Positions 8,934-18,012 of a stretch of 64,000 nt of DNA are shown one piece after another. The position numbers were made by a program, and so were the translations under genes. Source of the DNA: Aquirhabdus parva (lineage in GTDB: Bacteria; Pseudomonadota; Gammaproteobacteria; Pseudomonadales; Moraxellaceae); assembly GCF_003351745.1 (NCBI RefSeq), contig NZ_CP031222.1:540207-604206 (forward strand), written 5' to 3'. Numbering within the stretch: position 1 is the stretch's first letter; every line of letters begins with the position of its first letter. The notes under the pieces were generated by a model, which saw nothing but the letters and a program-made list of their open reading frames with translations, was not told the origin of the DNA and did not search any database.

Positions 8934-10029
8934 GTGGAAATTAACCCGTATATCCTTCGTATTAAAGACCTCCGTGAGCGTGGCACCACGCTTAGGGGGT
9001 ATCTTTGACTATGATTTAAAAGTCGAACGTTTAGAAGAAGTTCTGCGTGAACTGGAAGATCCTGCCATCTGGAATGATGCACCGCGTGCACAAACCATGG
9101 CTAAGGAAAAAGGCGAGCTGGAAGGCGTCGTCAACGTTCTTCGTAATCTCACGACGCAAGTCGATGATGCGCAAGCCATGTTGGATTTGGCGGTAGAAGC
9201 TGATGAAGAAGAACTGCTAGCGGATGTGACCAGTGAGCTTGATGCTGCTGAAGAGCAAGTTGGTAAACTAGAATTCCGTCGTATGTTTGGCGGTGAGGCG
9301 GATGGCTGTAACTGTTTCGTAGATATTCAAGCGGGTTCAGGCGGTACAGAGGCGCAAGACTGGGCATCGATGCTGCTGCGCATGTATCTGCGCTGGATTG
9401 AGCGTCATGGCTTTAAAGCTGAGATTATGGAAGAGTCTGACGGTGAAGTTGCAGGGATCAAGAGTGCGACGATCCGTGTTGAAGGCGAATATGCCTTTGG
9501 CTGGCTACGTACCGAAACGGGTGTACATCGCTTAGTGCGTAAGTCACCTTTTGACTCGGGTAACCGTCGTCATACCTCATTCTCTTCGGTGTTTGTCTCA
9601 CCGGAAGTCGATGATAATATTGAGATTGATATCAACCCTGCGGATGTCCGTACTGATACCTATCGTGCATCTGGTGCAGGCGGTCAGCATATTAACAAAA
9701 CTGACTCAGCCGTGCGTTTGACTCACGTACCGACCAATACGGTCGTGGCGTGTCAGAATGAGCGCAGTCAGCATGCCAACCGTGATCGTGCTTGGAAAAT
9801 GCTGCGTGCAAAATTGTATGAGCTTGAGCTGCAAAAGCGCAGCGAAGCCCAGCAAGCGCTGGAAGCGACCAAGTCTGATATCGGTTGGGGCAGTCAGATT
9901 CGCTCTTACGTACTGGATGACTCTCGCATCAAAGATCTGCGCACCAGTGTTGAAACATCGAATACTGGCGCAGTACTGGATGGCGACTTGGATAAATTTA
10001 TCGAAGCCAGTTTGAAGATGGGGCTATGA
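8934..10029 (+). CDS. prfB: Peptide chain release factor 2, expressed by programmed +1 frameshift
   Basis: RF2 recognises UGA and UAA stop codons and triggers peptide release. The gene is in two frames: 24 codons from GTG 8934 ([20 protein letters not shown]) run into an in-frame TGA at 9006-9008; skipping one base after CTT enters the long frame at GAC 9007, giving 364 residues in total, essentially the E. coli length. The slippery context is canonical: AGGGGG at 8994-8999 acts as an internal Shine-Dalgarno just upstream of CTT TGA C. The anticodon-like SPF (204-206) and catalytic GGQ (249-251) motifs are present. The frameshift autoregulates RF2: scarce RF2 slows termination at UGA and promotes shifting. 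Confidence 0.97.
8994..9009 (+). promoter_or_regulatory. prfB programmed +1 frameshift site
   Basis: The sequence AGGGGGTATCTTTGAC is the classic RF2 recoding element: a Shine-Dalgarno-like AGGGGG, a three-base spacer, the CTT slip codon, the in-frame TGA stop and a following C that weakens termination. It matches the E. coli site base for base across the core. Confidence 0.96.
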
Positions 10030-10075
10030 TCTTTAGCATTGGTTCTATAGCTTTTAGTTGAGCTAAGAATAAAAA

Positions 10076-10103
10076 ATCCTCCTGATGTGGTCATTGGGAG
10101 GAT
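10076..10103 (+). terminator. Weak hairpin between prfB and waaA
   Basis: ATCCTCC (10076-10082) pairs with GGAGGAT (10097-10103) across a 14-base loop, followed by TTTGCTTT. It is a weak terminator or attenuator in the prfB-waaA gap; partial read-through would still supply waaA. Confidence 0.4.
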
Positions 10104-10144
10104 GTTTGCTTTAAATGTTGCGACTCCCGCATGGAGCAAGCCTA

Positions 10145-11422
10145 ATGCCGTTTTGGTATACCCTATTACTTGCCATCATCACGCCTCTCTATCGCTTGCG
10201 TGTTTTTTTGCGTTCTCGCCATGAAGCGGATTATCAATCCGAAATTCATCAACGCTTCGGTCCTCTGCAACCTGCCACACTTAAAAATCCAGTCTGGATT
10301 CATGCCGTCTCTGTCGGCGAGACCAATGCTGCGCAGCCGATCATTGAGCATTTATTGGGTTTAGATTTACCTGTATTGGTCACCAATACCACACGTACGG
10401 GTGCCGCACGAGTACGAACATTATTTGCTAATTTCATAGCAGAACAGCGACTCGAACAGGATTTTTTACCCGTTGATACTGCACAATTGATGCGTGATTT
10501 TGTCGAGATTCATCAGCCCCGTGCCTTACTGATGATTGAGACAGAAATCTGGCCGAATCTTTTAGCGGTTTTAGAACAACGACATATCCCTTCTATTCTC
10601 ATCAATGCCCGCTTATCGGAGCGCTCAGCCAAGGGTTATGGGCGTTTTCCGAGCCTTGTCACGCCGATGCTCAAACGCTTAACTTTGATTGCCGCACAAG
10701 ATCAGGATACTGCTGAGCGATTTGTGAATTTGGGGGCAGTGCCTACCCATGTTTTTGTCACTGGAAGTCTTAAGTTTGATTTATCAGCGCCAGAGTCAGC
10801 GTTAGGTCTTGCACAAGAAATTAAGACCGCATGGCATCTGGAAGGACGTCCAGTCATATTTGCCGCAAGTACGCATGAGCCAGAAGAGAAGTTGGTTTTA
10901 GAGCAATTCAAGACTCTGCATGCTGAGTTTCCCAATGCACTATTGATCATTGCGCCGCGTCATCCTGAGCGTTTTGATCGCGCGGCGGATCTAATCGCAG
11001 AGCAGGGCTTTCAATATGCCAGACGTTCACGAGGGGAATCGGTTGATGCTCAGACTCCAGTCTTTCTCGCTGACAGTATGGGTGAGATGTGGACTTGGTA
11101 TAGCCTTGCACAGATTGCATTTGTAGGTGGTTCATTCTCAGAGACGGGTGGACATAATCCATTGGAAGCCGCAAGTCTGGGCGTGCCCGTTGTTATGGGG
11201 CCACATACCTTTAATTTTGCGCAGATCGTTGATCAGTTTAAACAGGCGGGTGCTTTGATACAGGTTGAGCGTCCCGAAGATTTAGCGCCTGTTTGGCGCG
11301 AGTGGCTCCTGCATGAGAATCTTCGTTTGGATGCCGCACATGCCGCATCGCACGTGATGAGCGCGAATCGGGGTGCATTACAGCGACAATTGAATCTCGT
11401 TGATGGTCTTTTAAAACAATGA
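10145..11422 (+). CDS. waaA: 3-deoxy-D-manno-octulosonic acid (Kdo) transferase
   Basis: The 425-residue inner-membrane enzyme adds Kdo from CMP-Kdo to lipid IVA, linking lipid A to the LPS/LOS core. The N-terminus from ATG 10145 (MPFWYTLLLAIITPLYRLRVFLRSR) is the single membrane anchor typical of WaaA; the frame extends upstream to 10115 but that start lacks support. GT-B motifs include SVGETNAAQPI near residue 57, METEIWPNLL near 130, NARLSERSAKGYG and the C-terminal GGHNPLEAASLGVPVVMGP near 340. Length matches the E. coli enzyme. It overlaps rsmE by four bases (ATGA), so the two are translationally coupled. Confidence 0.94.
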   Translation: MPFWYTLLLAIITPLYRLRVFLRSRHEADYQSEIHQRFGPLQPATLKNPVWIHAVSVGETNAAQPIIEHLLGLDLPVLVTNTTRTGAARVRTLFANFIAEQRLEQDFLPVDTAQLMRDFVEIHQPRALLMIETEIWPNLLAVLEQRHIPSILINARLSERSAKGYGRFPSLVTPMLKRLTLIAAQDQDTAERFVNLGAVPTHVFVTGSLKFDLSAPESALGLAQEIKTAWHLEGRPVIFAASTHEPEEKLVLEQFKTLHAEFPNALLIIAPRHPERFDRAADLIAEQGFQYARRSRGESVDAQTPVFLADSMGEMWTWYSLAQIAFVGGSFSETGGHNPLEAASLGVPVVMGPHTFNFAQIVDQFKQAGALIQVERPEDLAPVWREWLLHENLRLDAAHAASHVMSANRGALQRQLNLVDGLLKQ

Positions 11423-12126
11423 ATTTACTTTTACTTGAACCTGCTGATATCTGTGATCAACAAGCGACACTTACCGATCTACGCCGTTTAAAGCATATTC
11501 ATGAGACGCTGAAGCTTAAAGTCGGTGATTCCATCAAGATTGGGGTTCGTGATGGCTGGAAAGGCAGTGCTCAGATCGCGGAGATCACGTCTGAACGTGT
11601 TGTACTCAGCGACATGGTTCTAGATACCCAACCCCCTGCAAAGATTCCATTGACCTTGGTTCTCGCACTACCGCGTCCGCTTGTCTTACGTCGATTGATT
11701 ACCGATGCGGTGACGATGGGTGTGGAGCGGTTGGTTTTGCTGAATAGCCGTGCGGTGGAGAAGAGCTACTGGCAAAGTCAGGTTTTTGATGAGTTGCAGC
11801 AATTGGTCGTCTTGGGGCTTGAGCAGGCGGGTGATACGATTGCGCCCATCATTGAGTTACGCCCACGTTTCCGGCCTTTTGTGGAGGATGAGTTGCCTGC
11901 ATTGGTGGAAGGAAAAACCGCCATTGTGGCGCATCCATATGCGACGCAAGTCGCGCCGATTGGGTTGACCTCATCTTGTGTGCTTGTTGTGGGTGCAGAA
12001 GGGGGCTTTATCCCTTTTGAAATTGATCTTTTAGAGAAGAGCGGTTGTCAGTCGGTGAGTTTAGGGCAGCGGATATTGCGGACGGAGACAGCGGTGCCGT
12101 TGTTGATTGGAAGGTTAATGGGGTGA
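11419..12126 (+). CDS. rsmE: 16S rRNA m3U1498 methyltransferase
   Basis: The 235-residue SPOUT-family enzyme methylates N3 of U1498 in helix 44 of 16S rRNA using SAM. The PUA-like N-terminal domain (about 1-70) and the C-terminal trefoil-knot domain with VVGAEGGFIPFEID near residue 193 and LGQRILRTETAVPLL near 216 are both present. The start overlaps the waaA stop. It ends just before a strong bidirectional terminator. The last 31 codons have a diverged second copy at 14746-14841, between the two NHL lipoprotein genes. Confidence 0.94.
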   Translation: MNLLLLEPADICDQQATLTDLRRLKHIHETLKLKVGDSIKIGVRDGWKGSAQIAEITSERVVLSDMVLDTQPPAKIPLTLVLALPRPLVLRRLITDAVTMGVERLVLLNSRAVEKSYWQSQVFDELQQLVVLGLEQAGDTIAPIIELRPRFRPFVEDELPALVEGKTAIVAHPYATQVAPIGLTSSCVLVVGAEGGFIPFEIDLLEKSGCQSVSLGQRILRTETAVPLLIGRLMG

Positions 12127-12147
12127 GGAACATGGTTATTAATAATG

Positions 12148-12192
12148 AACCATAAAGAATCCCGAATTTAAAATTCGGGATTCTTTATGGTT
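12148..12192. terminator. Perfect 22-bp hairpin terminator, rsmE / NHL lipoprotein A
   Basis: The 22-base arms (AACCATAAAGAATCCCGAAT... and its exact complement) flank a single central base, followed on the plus strand by TTTAGTTTTTTTT. It sits between convergent genes and should terminate both. A shorter version with the same ATCCCGAA/TTCGGGAT core recurs at 14851-14886 after the duplicated rsmE end. Confidence 0.93.
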
Positions 12193-12202
12193 TTAGTTTT
12201 TT

Positions 12203-14659
12203 TTAAGGTAAGGCAATTTTAAGGATTGCATTGTCCGTTGTAACTATGAGGCCTCCTGATGTGAAAGCTAGGCCTGCAGGACTGTGAATTAAACCTGGCA
12301 ATGTCGTGAAGTCATAAGCTGAGGTACTCTTATAACCAGCGATATTTTGAATGGTGCCATCAGGCATGATTTTCTTAATAGCAGCATCGTCTGCTACATA
12401 GATCACGCCGTTTTTGTCAACAACTATACCTAGTGGATAAACAAGATTTTTAACTATCGTTGTCACATTGCCATTTTGAGATATTTTGCGAATGGCACCA
12501 TTCTCTGGATCAGAAAAATAGATGTCATTATTTTGATCAACCGTTATCCCACTTGCATAAGAACCAAATCCTGCTGCAGACCCAAGACCGTCGATTAAAG
12601 AGCAATGCAGGCTATTTCCAGCTAATGTAGTCACTTGGCCTACTGGGCTAATTTTGCGAATAGTACAATCATCTATGACATATAAAACGTTGTTTTTGTC
12701 AATGGCGATCCCTTGAAGGTTACTGAATACAGCTACTTGCCCGAGACCGTCAACATGTTCACCTGATATCTCTGAGCCTGCAAAGGTAGTGACTACTCCA
12801 GTAGGACTAATTTTCCTTAAGGCTGGACCTGACGTGACATAGACATTGCCTAGACTATCAGTCACTACACCAGATGGGAGGGAAAATCTTGCTCCACTAC
12901 CTGTACCATCATTATTGCCGGATGTACTAGCCTGTCCTGCAAATGTTGATACTATGCCAGAGGTTGTAATTTTACGAATAGTACTGTTGTATGTATCTGC
13001 AATATAATAGGAGCCGTCAGGTGCAGTGGTGACCCCACTTGGAGAGTTAAAGCGCGCATTAATTCCAAGGCCATCTATGGCACCAAAACCAGGAGCTGTA
13101 CCCGCTAAAGTGGATACGATTCCAGTTAAGGTCACTTTCCGAATCGTATGATTGAGCCCATCTGCGACGTAAAGCGTATCATTTGCTATGGAAATACCTC
13201 GCGTGCCGAAGAATCGTGCAGAACTACCTGTACCGTCCGTAGAGCCAGCACTGTTGACTAGGCCTGCAAAAGTCGAAACGACTCCGGCGGGAGTGATTTG
13301 ACGTATTGCGTTGCGATCGGACACATAGATTAAACCACTACGGTTGTCTATGACTATGCCTCTGAGCGACGAGAATTTTGCGGCAGGACCTGTACCATCA
13401 TTATTTCCAAATTCATGAGCTGTTCCTGCGAGCGTTGTTACAATACCTGAAGGTGTAATCCTGCGTATGGTATTGTTCCCTGTATCTGAGACATAAATAA
13501 TACCGTTTTTGTCAACAGTAATACCTCGAGGGGTATCGAAGCTTGCTGAAGTGCCTGTTCCATCGTTTGAACCAGGAACACCTGCTACCCCGGCTAAGGT
13601 TGTAACCACACCCATAGGCGTGATCTTACGAATGACATTGTTAAATGTATCTGCGACGTATAAGGCACCATCAACTCCAGTCGTGATTGCTGCTGGGTAA
13701 GAGAAAGATGCATTGGTTCCAGTACCATCTTTTGAACCCAAAACACGGGCGTTGCCTGCAAATGTTGAGACTGCGCCGGAAGGTGTAATTTTACGGATTG
13801 TTTGATTATAAAAATCAGAAACAAATAGATTGTCGTCACTATCAATTGCAAGGCTAATAGGACTTGAAAATCTGGCATTTGTTCCAGAAGCATCGGTTGA
13901 GCCGGATTCAATCACGGATCCTGCAAATGTTGAAACCACACCGGAAGGTGTAATTTTACGAATCGTATTGTTAAATGTATCTGCAACAAAGACATTCCCA
14001 TGACTATCAACGGCAACGCCCTGAGGATCACTAAATCGCGCATCAACACCATTAGCATCAACAATACCTGAACCACCGAGTGATCCTGCGATTAAAGAAA
14101 TAAACGGTTTGACTTCTATCGCGATTGTCGTCGACGTTGTTTGGCCATATGTATCTTTCGCAGATACAACGGCGCTATAAGTTCCGGCCTTAGCGTAGAG
14201 ATGAGCTATGGTTGAGCCTGCGCCAATTGATTGATCTCCAAAGTCCCATGAGTACGTCAAATTACTATCTGCATTAGTGACAGTAAAAGTCTCTGACTGA
14301 CCGAGCACAACGGGCACAGGCGTGCCAGATGCTATAGGTGCTAAGGGAGGTGCAGGAGTTGGAGTTGGAGTTGGAGTTGGAGTTGGAGTTGGAGTTGGAG
14401 TTGGAGTTGGAGTTGGAGTTGGAGTTGGAGTTGGAGTTGGAGTTGGAGTTGGAGTTGGAGTTGGAGTTGGAGTTGGAGTTGGAGTTGGAGTTGGAGTTGG
14501 AGTTGGAGTTGGAGTTGGAGTTGGAGTTGGAGTTGGAGTTGGAGTTGGAGTTGGAGTTGGAGTTACAGACACTATTGGTGTCGAATCACTTCCACCCCCA
14601 CATCCTATAAGCATTAAAGATAATGCACCTATTACAAAAGCCTTATGTTTTATATACAC
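12203..14659 (-). CDS. Surface lipoprotein A: Thr-Pro stalk, PKD domain, twelve NHL repeats
   Basis: The 818-residue protein has a lipoprotein signal with lipobox LIGC followed by GGGS (Cys at 20, no Asp at +2, so outer-membrane sorting is likely). Next come a Thr-Pro dipeptide stalk (about residues 36-105, encoded by the hexamer array), a PKD domain (about 110-185, with the signature YSWDFGD) and twelve units of about 54 residues. Each unit carries the pattern ARFxxPxGIAVDxxGNxYVADTxNxTIRKITPxGxVSTxAG, the NHL beta-propeller repeat. Twelve repeats fit two six-bladed propellers, usually binding or scaffold domains. GTG 14659 is the start: GGAG lies 8 bases upstream. The ligand is unknown. It is paralogous to the next gene. 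Confidence 0.85.
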   Translation of the reverse strand: MYIKHKAFVIGALSLMLIGCGGGSDSTPIVSVTPTPTPTPTPTPTPTPTPTPTPTPTPTPTPTPTPTPTPTPTPTPTPTPTPTPTPTPTPTPTPTPTPTPTPAPPLAPIASGTPVPVVLGQSETFTVTNADSNLTYSWDFGDQSIGAGSTIAHLYAKAGTYSAVVSAKDTYGQTTSTTIAIEVKPFISLIAGSLGGSGIVDANGVDARFSDPQGVAVDSHGNVFVADTFNNTIRKITPSGVVSTFAGSVIESGSTDASGTNARFSSPISLAIDSDDNLFVSDFYNQTIRKITPSGAVSTFAGNARVLGSKDGTGTNASFSYPAAITTGVDGALYVADTFNNVIRKITPMGVVTTLAGVAGVPGSNDGTGTSASFDTPRGITVDKNGIIYVSDTGNNTIRRITPSGIVTTLAGTAHEFGNNDGTGPAAKFSSLRGIVIDNRSGLIYVSDRNAIRQITPAGVVSTFAGLVNSAGSTDGTGSSARFFGTRGISIANDTLYVADGLNHTIRKVTLTGIVSTLAGTAPGFGAIDGLGINARFNSPSGVTTAPDGSYYIADTYNSTIRKITTSGIVSTFAGQASTSGNNDGTGSGARFSLPSGVVTDSLGNVYVTSGPALRKISPTGVVTTFAGSEISGEHVDGLGQVAVFSNLQGIAIDKNNVLYVIDDCTIRKISPVGQVTTLAGNSLHCSLIDGLGSAAGFGSYASGITVDQNNDIYFSDPENGAIRKISQNGNVTTIVKNLVYPLGIVVDKNGVIYVADDAAIKKIMPDGTIQNIAGYKSTSAYDFTTLPGLIHSPAGLAFTSGGLIVTTDNAILKIALP
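14355..14564. repeat. 35 perfect copies of a 6-bp tandem repeat (GGAGTT)
   Basis: The hexamer GGAGTT repeats 35 times without a single mismatch over 210 bases. Read on the minus strand it encodes an alternating Thr-Pro stalk in lipoprotein A. Because the unit is two codons long, slippage changes stalk length without breaking the frame. Confidence 0.98.
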
Positions 14660-14662
14660 TCA

Positions 14663-14700
14663 TTACACTCCATTTGGAAAAATTCTACATGAAGTATACA
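14663..14700 (-). promoter_or_regulatory. Conserved 5' segment of lipoprotein A, shared with paralog B
   Basis: This 38-base stretch upstream of lipoprotein A matches 17296-17333 upstream of paralog B at about 34 of 38 positions, including the GGAG ribosome site. Conservation outside the coding sequence supports duplication of the whole transcription unit. Confidence 0.7.
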
Positions 14701-14745
14701 TAAAGTGTGCAATAAAAATGCATAACAAGAAGACTTTTATTATTT

Positions 14746-14841
14746 CTAGAAAAAAGTGACTCTCAGTCGGTGAGTTTGGGGCAGAGGATACTCAGGACTG
14801 AGACGGCGGTGCCGTTGTTGATTGGAAGGTTGATGGGCTGA
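14746..14841 (+). pseudogene. Duplicated 3' end of rsmE
   Basis: These 96 bases align without gaps to the last 31 codons plus stop of rsmE (12031-12126). Translation is identical except for two residues (Gly to Asp and Cys to Ser), yet about 16 bases differ and about 13 of these changes are synonymous. The copy still ends in an in-frame TGA and is followed by a terminator, like the original. There is no start codon or N-terminal part, so it is a non-functional scar of duplication or insertion. Confidence 0.9.
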
Positions 14842-14850
14842 GAACTATTT

Positions 14851-14886
14851 AAAAAAATCCCGAACTCAAGAGTTCGGGATTTTTTT
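14851..14886. terminator. Terminator after rsmE fragment / NHL lipoprotein B
   Basis: AAAAAAATCCCGAACTC pairs with GAGTTCGGGATTTTTTT across a two-base loop, with flanking A and T runs on both sides, giving a bidirectional intrinsic terminator. It shares its core with the terminator at 12148-12192. Confidence 0.93.
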
Positions 14887-14913
14887 TTCTAGATTTATTT
14901 GACGATATACTTC

Positions 14914-17292
14914 TTAGGGTAAGGCAATTTTGAGTACAGCATTATCTGTTGTCGCTACTAGACCTCCGGGAGCTAAGGTTAACCCAAAAGGTGGATGGAT
15001 CAGAATCGAAGTAGAAGAGAAGTTATAAGCTTTTATACCCATAAATCCAACGATATAGCTTACAGCGCCCGAAGGGGTGATCTTTTTAATTGCTGAGTCA
15101 CCAGTGTCAGCAACATATACGATGCCTTTATCATCTACGACAATACCGCGCGGAGATGCCAAGTTTTTTGCAAACGTAGTTACTTTTCCTGTAGGCGATA
15201 CCTTGCGAATGGTATATGAGTCTGAGATATATAAAATACCATCGTTATCTACTGCGATACCAAGTGGGTAACTAAATCGTGCCACGGTCCCATTACCGTC
15301 GATGGAGTCCTGACACTGCCATGCAACGCCAGCTATCGTTGTCACTTGACCTTCAGGGCTAATCTTTCGAACGCTGCATTGATCTATTACATAAAGTATC
15401 CCGCTTTTGTCGATAGTGATCGCTTTAAGTCCTGCAAAAGTTGCGGTTTTGCTTGTACCATCTTTTGGACTACCATCGAAAACGTTCAATCCTGTCAGTG
15501 TGGTAACTACTCCTTCAGGCGTCATTTTTCGTACTGAATTACCCGCGGTGATATACATGTTTCCTGAGCCGTCTGTCACAATTCCATTCGGATAATAGAA
15601 TCTTGCAGCAGAGCCAGTACCATCCAAATTGCCGCTTAAATTTGTAGTACCAGCAAAGGTTGTAACGACTCCTGAAGAAATTTTGCGAATAGTATTGTTC
15701 GCCGAGTCCGCAACATAGTATGCACCATTACTATCTACAGTGACTGCTTGTGGACGATAGCCAAAACGTGCATCTGTTGCTATACCATCGACAGCACCAT
15801 AACCTGGCGGTGTTCCTGCAATAGTGGTTACAGTGCCGGAGGGGGAGACTTTTCGAATCACGCTGCTGCCTAAATCTGTGACATAGATAGTCCCAGTTGC
15901 ATCAACTGTAATGCCGTAAGGATTTGAAAATTTTGCTTGAAGACTACTCCCATCGACAGAGCCTCCATCATTCCAATTCCCTGTCAAGGTAGAAACAATA
16001 GCATTAGGCGTTATCTGTCGAATAGCATTCATGTCTGTAACGTATAAAACACCATCTTGATTCACCGCAATTCCTTCAGGGCTTTCAAATCTTGCGGAAG
16101 CAGCAGTTCCATCCACATAATCAGAATAACTAGTTGCAGTTCCGGCAAAGGTAGTTACATCACCCGACGATGAAATTTTACGAATTGTATGATTACCAGC
16201 GTCAATAACATATAAAACACCGTCTTTGTCTACAGTGAGTGCTGTTGGGCTACTGAAAGAAGCATTAGTACCATTGGCATCTTTTGATCCTTGAATACCA
16301 GCACTACCTGCAAAGGTCGAAACTACACCTGAAGGTGTAATCTTACGAATGACGTTGTTTCCAGTATCTGCGACATATATCATCCCTCTTGTATCTACTG
16401 CGATACCGCTGGGATGGTTAAATAACGAGTTACTTCCTATGCCGTTGATAGAGCCAGAGGTATTCGCTTTACCTGCAAGTGTTGTCACTAGTCCATCAGG
16501 GCTAATTTTACGGATAGTATGGCTATAGAAATCAGTGACATAAATATTATCATTCGGATCTACTGTGAGTGATATAGGGCTAGTAAAGAAAGCTCTAGGC
16601 CCTTGCCCGTCTTGAGAGCCGTATCCATTGACGGCTCCGGCAATGACGCTTACTTTTCCATCCATAGTGATCTTGCGAATGGTAAGATTTCGTGTATCGG
16701 CAATATACACATTTCCGTGTTTATCAGTAGCGACACCTTGTGGGGAGTTAAATCTTGCTTCTGCACCTGTTCCATTCGCAAAACCAGTACCTCCCAATGA
16801 CCCAGCAATTAAGGAAACTACAGGCTCTACTTTGATGGTGATCGTTGTTGAAGTTGATTGGCCTGAATTATCTTTTGCAGTTACAACAACGTTGTAAGTA
16901 CCAGTGACGTTGTAATAGTGTATAACTGATGATCCTATGTTCGCTGTCCCATCCCCAAAGTCCCAAAAATAGTTTAGTTTGCTGTCGGCATTTGTGACAT
17001 TAAATGTTTCTGACTGTCCTAATAAAACAGGGATTGGTGTGCCTGTCGCAACAGGGGCGACGGGTGGTGCAGGGGCTGGGGCGGGTACTGGAACTGGAGT
17101 CGGTGTTGGAACTGGAGTCGGTGTTGGAACTGGAGTCGGTGTTGGAACTGGAGTCGGTGTTGGAACTGGAGTCGGTGTTGGAACTGGAGTCGGCGAGACA
17201 GTTACGACAGGTGCAGAGCTTCCACCTCCGCCACATCCAACTAAAGCTAAAGAAAGCACTCCAATAGCAATATTTTTATAATACACTGGCAC
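14914..17292 (-). CDS. Surface lipoprotein B: VPTPTP stalk, PKD domain, twelve NHL repeats
   Basis: This is a paralog of lipoprotein A with the same plan: lipobox ALVGC then GGGG, a stalk of repeated V-P-T-P-T-P units, a PKD domain ([10 protein letters not shown]) and twelve NHL-type repeats, ending in the same [13 protein letters not shown] as copy A ([13 protein letters not shown]-like). The frame opens at 17301, but that codon abuts the GGAG ribosome site; GTG 17292 gives the same 8-base spacing as in paralog A and is chosen (792 residues). Divergence between the copies is spread along the whole protein, so the duplication is not recent. Likely anchored in the outer membrane; ligand unknown. 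Confidence 0.84.
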   Translation of the reverse strand: MPVYYKNIAIGVLSLALVGCGGGGSSAPVVTVSPTPVPTPTPVPTPTPVPTPTPVPTPTPVPTPTPVPVPAPAPAPPVAPVATGTPIPVLLGQSETFNVTNADSKLNYFWDFGDGTANIGSSVIHYYNVTGTYNVVVTAKDNSGQSTSTTITIKVEPVVSLIAGSLGGTGFANGTGAEARFNSPQGVATDKHGNVYIADTRNLTIRKITMDGKVSVIAGAVNGYGSQDGQGPRAFFTSPISLTVDPNDNIYVTDFYSHTIRKISPDGLVTTLAGKANTSGSINGIGSNSLFNHPSGIAVDTRGMIYVADTGNNVIRKITPSGVVSTFAGSAGIQGSKDANGTNASFSSPTALTVDKDGVLYVIDAGNHTIRKISSSGDVTTFAGTATSYSDYVDGTAASARFESPEGIAVNQDGVLYVTDMNAIRQITPNAIVSTLTGNWNDGGSVDGSSLQAKFSNPYGITVDATGTIYVTDLGSSVIRKVSPSGTVTTIAGTPPGYGAVDGIATDARFGYRPQAVTVDSNGAYYVADSANNTIRKISSGVVTTFAGTTNLSGNLDGTGSAARFYYPNGIVTDGSGNMYITAGNSVRKMTPEGVVTTLTGLNVFDGSPKDGTSKTATFAGLKAITIDKSGILYVIDQCSVRKISPEGQVTTIAGVAWQCQDSIDGNGTVARFSYPLGIAVDNDGILYISDSYTIRKVSPTGKVTTFAKNLASPRGIVVDDKGIVYVADTGDSAIKKITPSGAVSYIVGFMGIKAYNFSSTSILIHPPFGLTLAPGGLVATTDNAVLKIALP
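17090..17193. repeat. 18-bp tandem repeat, about 5.8 copies
   Basis: The unit GGAACTGGAGTCGGTGTT repeats from 17090 to 17179 five times exactly, with a partial sixth copy to 17193. On the minus strand it encodes six-residue Pro/Thr/Val stalk units of lipoprotein B. It occupies the same place in the protein as the hexamer array in paralog A but has a different period. Confidence 0.96.
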
Positions 17293-17419
17293 CGAATACA
17301 CTCCATTTGGATAAATTTTACATGAATTATACAGAAGTCAATTGATTTTAAAATAACCAAAAAAAGAAATATTTATACGCTCTCTGAGCGAAACTCACGA
17401 TCCCTGATCAGCTACCCAT

Positions 17420-17885
17420 TTATTTCGCTGATTTGACCTCATCCAGCATAAATTTATACTGTTCTGCATTGATGGATTTTACCTTATCTAATACGTCTAT
17501 AAACTTTTGCGTCGTTAAACAGGCTTTCTTGGGATACTCATCTTTTTTTGATGCTTTGGTCACATCGATGATTTTCTGCATGAGCGATTTTTTTCTTTGC
17601 TCAAATTCATTAAAAGTTGAAGATTTTATGATGGTGATCATGATTTCAGAAACTCTTTCGGGTTTCCAGTTCAGAGCTTTCTTTTTCGATTCAATTTCTT
17701 GTTTTATTTCCTCTTCAAGCACATGACTTAGAAGTCATTAGGCTTTGATAGTTTGCTTTGAATGTCTCTCCTGATGTTTTGGCAGCATCAGGTCCATCAC
17801 ATGTTTCGGCATGCAGACTGGTGATTAAAAGCGAGAAAATAAACGAAGATTTGATGAGTAGGGAGAGACGCATAGAGGTTGTCAT
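17420..17885 (-). pseudogene. Secreted alpha-helical protein gene split by a frame change
   Basis: ATG 17885 begins a 56-codon reading frame with a clear signal peptide (LLIKSSFIFSLLITSLHA, cut before ETCDGPD) that stops at TGA 17717-17715. An overlapping GTG at 17722 opens a 100-codon frame, one base shifted, rich in Lys/Glu helices (EEEIKQEIESKKKALNW and onward) that ends at 17420. Joined, they would make a normal-looking secreted protein of about 155 residues with Cys residues before and after the junction. The most economical view is a single-base frameshift in one gene; a real pair of overlapping genes or a sequencing error remain possible. No family is recognised. Confidence 0.6.
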
Positions 17886-17946
17886 GGTCATAAATGGATA
17901 AGCGAAGAGATTAACGATATTAATGACATTTAATATGCACAGTTAA

Positions 17947-17967
17947 TCTTAGTCATAATGATAATCT
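17947..17967. promoter_or_regulatory. Possible Fur-box-like site
   Basis: CATAATGATAATCTACCAT keeps 12 of 19 positions of the Fur consensus, all in its first two hexamers. It lies about 60 bases upstream of the secreted gene on the minus strand. One half is degenerate, so binding is only a possibility. Confidence 0.3.
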
Positions 17968-18012
17968 ACCATGATAAGAAAATAATCTAAACGGATTAAA
18001 CCAGCTTTTCTC

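Noticed and set aside
8974-9006. prfB starting at 8974 or a prfB pseudogene
   Set aside because: The in-frame TGA at 9006 is the conserved programmed frameshift stop, so the gene is intact and starts at 8934.
14322-14759. Long plus-strand ORFs reading GVGV and LELE repeats over the hexamer array
   Set aside because: They are alternate-frame readings of the 35-copy repeat; the minus-strand frame has a lipobox, a PKD domain and NHL repeats, so it is the real gene.
14355-17193. CRISPR-like direct repeats
   Set aside because: Repeats are contiguous, with no spacers, and sit inside coding sequence; no cas gene is near.
17004-17281. ORFs with LELESVLE and GTGVGVGT repeats opposite lipoprotein B
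   Set aside because: Same shadow effect over the 18-bp repeat.
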